From positions 1 to 64,000 of the forward strand of contig JAJYCL010000015.1 of NCBI GenBank assembly GCA_021778415.1: DNA of 64,000 nucleotides. Reading direction: 5' to 3'. The DNA is from a bacterium (GTDB taxonomy: Bacteria; Vulcanimicrobiota; Vulcanimicrobiia; Vulcanimicrobiales; Vulcanimicrobiaceae). Position numbers and translations under genes: made by a program. Positions within the stretch are counted from its first letter, which is position 1; each line of letters opens with the position of its first letter. The notes beneath the pieces are model-generated. The model made no database searches and was not told the DNA's origin. It saw nothing but the letters and a program-made list of their open reading frames with translations. Shown one piece after another: positions 1 to 7,600 of the stretch.

Positions 1-224
1 TCGTCAGCGCTGACAGCAAAGGCTTGCACCTCACGATCGGTCCGAAGCATATGACCTTTGCGCTGCGTCACTGGAATGGCGACACGTTCGTGTTCCGTCC
101 CGGCGGCGGCGGTTTCCGTACGCTTACGGAACTCACGTTCAAGCCGGCGACGAGCGATCACGCGGCGCGGATGACGATCGAATGGTTGAACGACCACGGG
201 AACGGTACTTTCACGAAACAATAG
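1..224 (+). CDS. C-terminal end of a serine hydrolase (beta-lactamase family, DUF3471-like tail), partial
   Basis: The reading frame is open from the window edge and stops at 222-224, so only about the last 73 residues are visible. The segment reads like the small beta-rich domain that follows the beta-lactamase fold in many secreted serine hydrolases (DUF3471-like): 'HMTFALRHWNGDTFVF' followed by an 'ARMTIEW' strand and a final 'GTFTK'. The catalytic domain lies outside the window. It converges on another serine hydrolase gene 15 bp away, so two paralogous secreted hydrolases may sit tail to tail here. Assignment rests on this short tail only. Confidence 0.6.
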   Translation, partial: VSADSKGLHLTIGPKHMTFALRHWNGDTFVFRPGGGGFRTLTELTFKPATSDHAARMTIEWLNDHGNGTFTKQ

Positions 225-239
225 AGTTCGCGGACGTCG

Positions 240-1415
240 TTAGATCGTTCCGCCGTCTTTCGCGTTGAATGGGTGGCTCGTCGGATCGACGATGTGGGCG
301 ATGTCGCGGAAAATGGCGTTCGCCACACCCGGCGACTTTGCCGATTGTACGTCAACCCAGACGAGCACCAGCGTTCCGGTTTTCGTCGAATAGTATTCGG
401 CGGTGTTGTAGCCGTTAAGGCCGCCAGTATAGCCATACCAATTGTCGCCGGCGCATGCAAGACCGATGCCGAAACCAACATTGCCGTCAAACGTCTTGCA
501 CTGCTTGATCGCGCTGAAGCCCTTCGGTTCCCCGGTCTTCGCGAGTACGAACAACTTGATCCAACGCTCCGTGTCGCTTGCATCGGAGATCATGTCGCCT
601 GCGGGACCCATCGCGGAGACGGGAAGGACGGAAGTCTCGTCTTGCCAGTCTTTTTTCGCATCGAGACCGTACCCGTGAGCCCACGGCTTGGGCATCGCCT
701 GGGTGGATGGAACGCTCGTCTCCGTTAGTTTAAACGGCACGAGCAAACGCGTTTGAATTTGATGTGCGATCGTGTCGTGCGTGACGGCTTCGATAATGAG
801 CCCAGCGATCAGGTACCCAGTATTGCTGTAGTGATACCCATGACCCGGCGCAAAATATGGCTTTTGCGCGACCGCCCAGCGAATAATCTCCCGCTGGTCC
901 ATCGTGGAATTGGGATTGATCCCTTCTTGTTTTCCCATTTCCGGCGTCTGGTACGCTTCGAACAAACCGCTACGCATGTCGAGTATTTGCCGGATCGTGA
1001 TATTTTTCGCGTTCGGGACCACGACACCGATGTCGAATTTACTAATCGGATCGTCGAGGCTCAATTTCCCTTCGCGTGCGAGTTGCAACATCACGCTCGC
1101 TGTAAACGTCTTCGTGTTGCTCCCGATGCGGAAATGATCCGCGATGGTGAGCGGACGCTTCTTCAAGAGATCCGCATAACCGAATCCGTGTACGTAGCTG
1201 CGTCCCTGCGCATCCCACACGCCGACGAGGACGCCCGGGACCGGCGTCCGGCCGCCATAGATGGCGCGATTCTTCGCAACGATGGCGGCAATGCTGCGTT
1301 GCACGCCGGGATCCGTAATCGACGTCCCCGCGGCACCGGCGGAGCCGTGCCCGATCGAGATGGAAAGAGCGACGGCACATGAAACAGCGGCAGAGGCCCG
1401 CACGAAAGTATTCAC
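240..1415 (-). CDS. Secreted serine hydrolase, beta-lactamase class C / D-Ala-D-Ala carboxypeptidase family
   Basis: A 391-residue protein with an N-terminal signal peptide (hydrophobic stretch about residues 8-30, ending in a small-residue cleavage region). The beta-lactamase fold is shown by the nucleophile motif SxxK ('SNTK', about residue 99) inside 'FRIGSNTKTFTA', and by the second motif Y-x-N ('YSN') in 'YHYSNTGY'. Such proteins act outside the cytoplasm on peptides, esters or cell-wall peptides; the exact substrate cannot be read from the sequence. It is the last host gene before the genomic island. Length fits the family. It is transcribed toward the window edge and has no obvious operon partner. 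Confidence 0.85.
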   Translation of the reverse strand: MNTFVRASAAVSCAVALSISIGHGSAGAAGTSITDPGVQRSIAAIVAKNRAIYGGRTPVPGVLVGVWDAQGRSYVHGFGYADLLKKRPLTIADHFRIGSNTKTFTASVMLQLAREGKLSLDDPISKFDIGVVVPNAKNITIRQILDMRSGLFEAYQTPEMGKQEGINPNSTMDQREIIRWAVAQKPYFAPGHGYHYSNTGYLIAGLIIEAVTHDTIAHQIQTRLLVPFKLTETSVPSTQAMPKPWAHGYGLDAKKDWQDETSVLPVSAMGPAGDMISDASDTERWIKLFVLAKTGEPKGFSAIKQCKTFDGNVGFGIGLACAGDNWYGYTGGLNGYNTAEYYSTKTGTLVLVWVDVQSAKSPGVANAIFRDIAHIVDPTSHPFNAKDGGTI

Positions 1416-1720
1416 TCGGCAAATCTCCTCAAAGGCTCAGCTCATGAAAACCCGGGGTTCCGTCATCGGGTAAAATTGCCTTTGCCCGTTCGACCTTACC
1501 GGCTGCGTCGGCGCAAATAGAGTTTACTCGTGCTCTTGCGTTGTCGGCATCGCGCGCTGCGATACTCCGCGTGGAAGGCGCAACTGCGCGAGTTCATTCT
1601 TCCCTACGAAGCGATGCTCGCGGGCCGGGGCCGAGGCATCCATCGAACCGTGCTTGGCTTTCACGCGTGGCAACGTATGCCGCAAGCTGACCGCGTCCGC
1701 TCTGCACCATTCACGGTTTC
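1416..1720. other. Host intergenic region, no supported gene
   Basis: About 305 bp lie between the serine hydrolase start and the left island boundary. Open frames exist but none has recognisable protein features or a convincing ribosome binding site, and one runs across the attachment repeat. Before island insertion this DNA would have lain directly downstream of the tRNA-Glu gene. The promoter of the minus-strand hydrolase should be here, but no clear -35/-10 pair stands out. Confidence 0.5.
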
Positions 1721-1755
1721 ACAGGGCAAACGTGGTAGCGCCAACGGGAATCGAA
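1721..1755. repeat. attL: left copy of the 35-bp attachment repeat
   Basis: Matches 18909-18943 at 34 of 35 positions; the one difference is A at 1728 versus T at 18916. It contains 'GTGGTAGCGCCAACGGGAAT', the complement of the tRNA-Glu acceptor end and part of the T arm. Beyond 1755 similarity to the tRNA stops, so this is only the 3' tRNA fragment left by site-specific integration. Confidence 0.88.
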
Positions 1756-1863
1756 TGCGCCGACTAGCGGTCTTAGCACGTCGCGAGCGGCCAACAGGGG
1801 TCGCGTCGCCGCCCAAGCCTAGTCGTGGCGGGTCGCGGTAAGTTGCCTGAAGCTGCTCACAAT

Positions 1864-1881
1864 GGCTACCAAAAGGCTACC
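1864..1881. repeat. Putative integrase arm-type site pair, left end
   Basis: Two copies of GGCTACC start at 1864 and 1875, an 11-bp period with AAAA between them, about 110 bp inside the left attachment repeat. A similarly spaced pair lies just inside the right end in the opposite orientation. Short direct repeats near the ends are typical arm-binding sites of tyrosine recombinases. The role is inferred from position and spacing. Confidence 0.4.
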
Positions 1882-1888
1882 GCTTTGA

Positions 1889-2323
1889 CTATGAGGATCC
1901 GCTCAGGCGGCCAGGCTGATTCATGCTTACGATGACGGGAACCGAGCCTGTAAGAAGTACGTGGCGCCATCTGATTTCGACCCCATCCTGGTCCGTACTC
2001 CGAGCGTCGCTCCTACTTTCAGCGACTGACCCCTTCTCCTCAATTTGCTCTTCAAGCACGGGGAGCACGGCCTTTTCTGCTTGCAATAAGACCGAATCAA
2101 TTGCTCCCCATTGCTCGCGCGTTCCCCTTGCATAGTTTAGCCTCTCACGCGCACTCAATGGGCCGAAAATGCCCTTAGGATCAATCCACGCTTTGTCAAC
2201 CGGCTTCGGGTCTGAGCATTCCCAAACTCTCCCCGCCCTGGTGTACCGTATCCCGTGCGGCCGGCCCGTGTCGGCGATTTTATTAAGCCATCTCACTTTG
2301 ATCCAAGCTGTCTCTCCGATCAA
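1889..2323 (-). CDS. Hypothetical protein or gene remnant at the left end of the island
   Basis: An open frame of 144 codons from a TTG start. The same frame stays open upstream to about 2437 without a good start codon. The translation has a credible composition, with a Trp-rich N-terminal part ('GETAWIKVRWLNKIADTG') and a charged helical stretch ('LEEQIEEKG'). I recognise no family. The lack of a strong start and of a clear ribosome binding site suggests the 3' part of a decayed gene. A second frame at 2350-2565 on the same strand could be its frameshifted upstream part. Coding status is uncertain. Confidence 0.3.
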   Translation of the reverse strand: MIGETAWIKVRWLNKIADTGRPHGIRYTRAGRVWECSDPKPVDKAWIDPKGIFGPLSARERLNYARGTREQWGAIDSVLLQAEKAVLPVLEEQIEEKGSVAESRSDARSTDQDGVEIRWRHVLLTGSVPVIVSMNQPGRLSGSS

Positions 2324-2728
2324 AACCTTAGCGTCAGATGCCTGCCTTACTAAGTCAGCATTATCCTTGGCAGTCGATGCGCAAAAGTAAGTGTCATCCC
2401 ACGTCTTGGAGAGATCGCAAAGACCGTTGTGCTGTCGCTAAGGCGGGCGCTTTCGCGACTTGTGATATTCAACCCAGAGGTGTCGCAATTGAAGTCCCAC
2501 CGCGTTCCCCGCAGCGGCGCTTGGTCCCCCATTACCTGCGGTCTCTTAAACTGCAGAAGCAACAATCATAGATTGCCAGTATAAAGCGCTGCATCAACCG
2601 GGAACTCAGCTTCGCGATTCGTGGTCGGCGCGAACGGTGGGATCAGGATCCCGACGGTCCTTTCAATCGCAAGCAGCATATTAAAAGCAAACTGTGTTTC
2701 GCCATAATCGGTTCTCAAGCAATTTACC
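2324..2728. other. Island DNA without a confident gene
   Basis: About 400 bp between the hypothetical frame at 1889-2323 and the end of the NERD-helicase gene. Only short overlapping frames are present. The minus-strand frame 2350-2565 may be the upstream part of a broken gene. I see no clear terminator hairpin for the defence operon. Confidence 0.4.
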
Positions 2729-4657
2729 TCAGCGATGAACAGTCACGAAATCTCGGTGCGATGATACAAGTCTCATAAGCAACCGCGAGGCGACCGAATA
2801 TTCGTCGGCAACGCCAATAACGAGCGTGTCAATGGCCCGCGTCAAGGGGATGAGAATCCAGTCGAGCGCGCGCCGCTTAGCAAACTCTTCTCTAAGAAAC
2901 TGCGGTAATCCATCGGTGGGTAGTTCGGAAGCGGCTCGCAGCTTAGCGGCGTAGAACTCGTCGAAATTTTCAAGCGCCACTATCCAACCTTCTAACCCGC
3001 GACAGGACTCGTATTGGACAATACGAATGTCGTCGGCGGAGGATGGCACGCCGATGCGAACTTCTCTATCAACAGCATCGTAAACAGAATAGCCGCTTTC
3101 TTGAAAGGCCTTTCCTAAGGAAGAGCGGCGCAATCCACGCTCCGCCTTGACGCTGTCGGGCGGCACACAAAAAAGGTGATCTACTGGCTTAAGCGACTCG
3201 TCCTCACGAGACAGCAGTTGCTTCAATACTTCAAGATGGCGGGAAGGCGAGCCGATGAGGATATGCACCTCGCCGCCGCTCAACTCTCCGTCCGATTCGA
3301 TCACCAGACCGTGATCTCCGAACGCTCGAGCAACGGCAGTTACGAATAATGCGAGATTCGGCTTCATGCGCAGACATCGCTCAAGATTGATTAGCCTTAG
3401 TTCGTGTGGCGGCGGCGGCGTCCAGTCGCATGGCATGTCAAGGCGAACGAGTTGGCGATGCCCGACACTGATGACCAGATTCTTCGGCAAATAGGCCGCG
3501 TGTAGGAAATCGCGCTCAGCATCATCCCAGTCTTGTGCTTCATCAACCATCACTGTCGCATAACCAAGGATTGCCGGATTCGCCTTCTTGGCGCGGCTTA
3601 TTTCTTCCGGTGTGACATCACCCGAGGCAACTCTTTCATTTAGGGCCTTGAGCGCTGGAAGATAGCCTCGATCAAACCAATCTTCGTCTATCTCGGAGGG
3701 CTCCGCCTGACCAAGAGCAACCAACCAGCAACGGAAAAATCTGTGGAGAGTTTCAACATTTACACTACGCCCAAATGCTGACTGCCGAAGGCCTAGGACT
3801 TGCAGTTGCCGATAGAGGTCCGAGGTAAGCGCAGTATGATAGGTCAAGATCAAGCAGCGTTGACCTGACTCGAAGAGATCGCGCGCGAGCCGAAGGAGAA
3901 TTGCTGTCTTTCCTGCGCCGCCGAAACCGTCGAACTGAAGCTGTTTCTTGCCGAGATCAACGAGTTCCATCGCTTTGTATCGGCTGTGCGCCAGTGCTTC
4001 TACTCGGCGCCTAAGGAGACCAGATGGAGCGAGGACTCGACTTAACATCTGAACGCCGCGTTTAAAATCAAAATCCCGCTTAAGCAAACGTACGTTGTGA
4101 ATGCCGTCTAGTCGCAACAGCGTCTTGCCAAGAATCTCCGAGAAAGGGGAATCAGAAAAGAACGCATCTAATGGTAGCTCGGAAGCATCGCAGTTGAATT
4201 GCTCTTTCTTGCATTGCGACAGCCACACAAAGTCCATTACATACGGCGCCTCGGCGAACCCCCGGCGCGTGAAGAACTTCTTGATCGCAAATACTTGCCT
4301 GAACGCTTGCAGAGTCGCATCGCTCTTGCCTTCCGGATACTGAACGTAGACCTTGTCCCCTTCCAGCCATACTCCCGGCGGCGTATGTGATTTCACTTCG
4401 ACCGTGGCCGAAAATGAGTAGCATAACGAGGTCTCTCCGTCAACTGTAAATGGGAGCGGTGTATCGAATTTTCCAAGGAGATACAAATCTACGTTTTTGC
4501 AATCTGCGCAGAATGGCGTTTGCAAAGAGACAAAGATGTACAGTGCCTGATCAGCGGCGGAGGCAAGGCTCGGATACTCGCATAAAATCGCGTCGCGCAA
4601 CTGCCTAGCAGCGCGCGCCTCGCCCGAGTCATCATCGTCGCCTACAATCGTGATCAA
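2729..4657 (-). CDS. NERD-like nuclease domain fused to an SF1 (UvrD/Rep-like) helicase, sixth gene of the Druantia operon
   Basis: 642 residues. The N-terminal part (about 50-130) has a strand ending in Asp57 ('NVDLYLLG') and then 'VEVKSH' (Glu87-x-Lys89), the D...ExK arrangement of NERD and other PD-(D/E)xK nuclease folds. Residues 240-630 look like an SF1 helicase: Walker A 'GFGGAGKTA' (244-252), Walker B 'VMVDEAQDWDD' (369-379), a motif III-like 'VISVGHRQL', a motif V-like 'ESCRGLEGWIV' and motif VI 'IPLTRAIDTL'. A cytoplasmic nuclease-helicase acting on DNA is inferred. It starts with TTG 8 bp after druE and lacks a clear ribosome binding site, so it is probably translated by coupling. 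Canonical Druantia type I has five genes, so this is an unusual addition. Function in defence is inferred from position only. Confidence 0.75.
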   Translation of the reverse strand: MITIVGDDDDSGEARAARQLRDAILCEYPSLASAADQALYIFVSLQTPFCADCKNVDLYLLGKFDTPLPFTVDGETSLCYSFSATVEVKSHTPPGVWLEGDKVYVQYPEGKSDATLQAFRQVFAIKKFFTRRGFAEAPYVMDFVWLSQCKKEQFNCDASELPLDAFFSDSPFSEILGKTLLRLDGIHNVRLLKRDFDFKRGVQMLSRVLAPSGLLRRRVEALAHSRYKAMELVDLGKKQLQFDGFGGAGKTAILLRLARDLFESGQRCLILTYHTALTSDLYRQLQVLGLRQSAFGRSVNVETLHRFFRCWLVALGQAEPSEIDEDWFDRGYLPALKALNERVASGDVTPEEISRAKKANPAILGYATVMVDEAQDWDDAERDFLHAAYLPKNLVISVGHRQLVRLDMPCDWTPPPPHELRLINLERCLRMKPNLALFVTAVARAFGDHGLVIESDGELSGGEVHILIGSPSRHLEVLKQLLSREDESLKPVDHLFCVPPDSVKAERGLRRSSLGKAFQESGYSVYDAVDREVRIGVPSSADDIRIVQYESCRGLEGWIVALENFDEFYAAKLRAASELPTDGLPQFLREEFAKRRALDWILIPLTRAIDTLVIGVADEYSVASRLLMRLVSSHRDFVTVHR

Positions 4658-4665
4658 GGGGAGAG

Positions 4666-7600
4666 CTACTGCGTCGCTCGGACAACGAGGTCAAACACTG
4701 AGGGAAGATCTCGTATGAGGTCATATGCGCTAACCGATAACGTCCACCCGTTGCTATTCTTTGGTGCGGGCGCACCGTCACTACCCGCAAGAATCCCGCT
4801 CCTAACGGTTACGATGGTACCGTCGACACATAACGGAACGTCTTTACCATCCGAAGTCGCAGAGTAACGAACGCCGCTTAGGTCAAGCATTCGTTTCAGG
4901 GCGCGAAGTCGCTGCGACTGCGCCGGAATCGATGCCTCCGGTATCTCGAGCCCTAATGTGGTACTAAGTAAAAGGTCGCGCCCTAGGTGCCGATCCAGTC
5001 TGTCCTTCAAGTGCTGGTTGTGGTAGTGCCGTAGGCAATCTTGGCACGACGATTGACATTTGCTTGGGCACTTGTCGAGAAGCTCGATGGCGTCGCGCAA
5101 AATCCCGTCTATGTGAAGGCCAGCTATTTCACTGTAGCCAGCGCCGCCCGAAGTGGCGTCGAACAGATAGAGATCAGCAACGCAGAGTTCCGTATCGCTC
5201 GCCGGATTCACCCGGAAACCGGCGCCAAGTTCACTCTGGCTAATGTCGAGTTGCGGATGACGACAAGCAGCCTGTTTTATCGCTTCGGCTGCGCTGTAGA
5301 GAGCGTCTTCTATAACCCGCAGAGTCCCCTGGTTTGTCGTATCTGTTAGCAGAGGCTTCCTAAGAGTAAGGCGCAGCAGAAGCAAATCGGTTGTAAAAAC
5401 GCCTCCTAGGTAAACTAGTCTGAGGTTCCCCTGGCAACGCGAGGGTCGTCTACCCCGTTTTAAGGGAAGTAAATAGGGTCGCTCGTGAGACCCAGTGTGA
5501 GCGATGTCCGGCGTGGCGAAACCACAGTGGTCGCAAACTAGGAAGCCATCGTAGCTCCCGTCACGACGCCTCTTACCCTTGTTGACCGTTATCAGCCGAC
5601 GGTCCCTCGTATACGTTACTGAGCAATTTGCGCTTATATCGCGCCAGCTCGTTACGTCATCACCTATAGGGACAGGGAACTGTGCCATGGTCGCATACGT
5701 GATGTCTTGCTCTCTGTCGTCTTCTTTCAACTCTCGGGCAGCTTCCGGGACGAAAACCTCCGGCTGTATTGTTTGGTGAAGCGCCAAGCGGCTATGGCAA
5801 ACCGGGCACTCCGTACGGTTCTGTAAACCGCCCTCCTGAACAAAACTACAGGCCGTGCAATACGCGAGCAACATCGCTGATTCGAATAAAGGCGCTGCCT
5901 TCCGCGTCGCGTCTTGCGAAAAGCTGGCGATCACTCCGCCCGAGCGGTACGTCTTCTTGTTGACAACGAGCAACCGCCCCGGCGCGTATTCGCTCAGTGC
6001 TTTGTCGATGGCTTGTTGCGGGTTTTCTTTGACTTTCACGGTTTGCCACTCGTCCCGCAAGACGTATTCCTCTATGCGAAAGCCTGTCAAATTGGTTGGG
6101 AAAGCGTAGCTCGGTAGCAAGTTCTCAGAGAAGAGAAATTCTAGCAGCGTGTCCGCCTCAGCACCGTCAGCGGCGTCATCGTAGTCTTCATCGGTGCTCG
6201 AGGGTTTCTCACTGCTCCCGTCAGAGGCGTCAGCGGTCCGGCTTTCTACTCTCCCTTGAAGAGAAACTAATCGTTCACAGAATTCTGTTGAAACGACCTT
6301 AATCCAATCCTCCCTAGTAGACGCAACCGTTAAGCCCCCCGGGAGCCACGATGCGATCTCCCCACAGAGCGCGCCGCTTACTATGTTCTCCTGAATCCAT
6401 CGCGAGAAGGCCTCCAGGCTCGTCGCGCCACTACCGAGGAAGAACTCCACCGTCGAACCCAAGGCCATTTCAAGTCTGGATGTGTCGGTGTCCGGTTTAA
6501 TATCGCCGGCTTCAATTGCCCGATCAAAAAAGGTCTGCAGCAAGAACGAATGGACGTGACGACGGGCAATCTTTTCATTATCGGTCTTGATAACGGGGGT
6601 GGGTGGCGCCCCGGCGACGATCTTCTCCGGATTATTAAAGTAGTAAGAATCGTGCGGCCCATTTTGCGCATACGTAAGGACTGTGGATACGGATGATCCG
6701 CGACGGCCGGCACGGCCAGCTCTTTGTTGGTAGTTTGATCGCTGCGGCGGAACATTTCTGAGCCCAACTGCCAGGAGCGACCCGATGTCAATACCGACTT
6801 CCATGGTTGTCGTACAACTCAGAACGTCAATAGGGCGGTCAGTCTTCGCAACCATCAAATCTTGGAAGCGCAACTCGTATATCTCAGTAGTTGCCTGAAC
6901 GCTTGCCCTATCACGATGCGATAGTTGCGCTGTATGTTCCTCAACCGAAACAGACTCAATTGCTCCCACGTCATTGAGAGCCTCGCGCACTGGATCGCGC
7001 CAGTATGATTTTCTGGCTATTAGGTACCGGGACTCTAAGGGCGACAACAGTTCCACTCTCGGAGAGACACAATAGATGCAATGGCCCCTCAGTGAAACGA
7101 AGCTTAACCTCGTGCAGGCCTGGCATTGATACCACGACCGCTCCAGATCTACGCGCAGAGAAAGCCTACGCGGAGTGAGGAAAAGAGTGCCTTCTCTTGG
7201 GCCCGACTCGCCAAGACCGTCGGCGACGGCGCGAATTATTTGGTCGAGATCCTCCGATTCGATTTCCATGAGCTCGGCGATTTTTCGTGATTGATCTTTC
7301 CCGAGCGTGGAAGCAGTCCCCCAGCCAAACTTTCCAGGATAGCCGCCAGCCTGCCAGCGCGCGTGGTCCTCTATTTGAGAGTCGAATGAAAAATTGTCAA
7401 GACAGCGTTGAATCCAGGCAGAAGCGAGCGCCTCGACATCGACCGCGCTGATAGATTTGCAAATCGCTGTGATTGCCGCATTTAGTCGGTTTGCTTCACG
7501 TCTAACGGGGGCGACACTGCCAATCGCAGTATCTGTGATTGAATAGAAGCGTGAGCAAAGTTGCCGTAATAGGTAACTTTGATACCGTGATGGGGCTGTA

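Noticed and set aside
1530-1841. Plus-strand coding frame of 103 codons
   Set aside because: It crosses the attachment repeat, has Arg-rich low-information composition and no homology signs.
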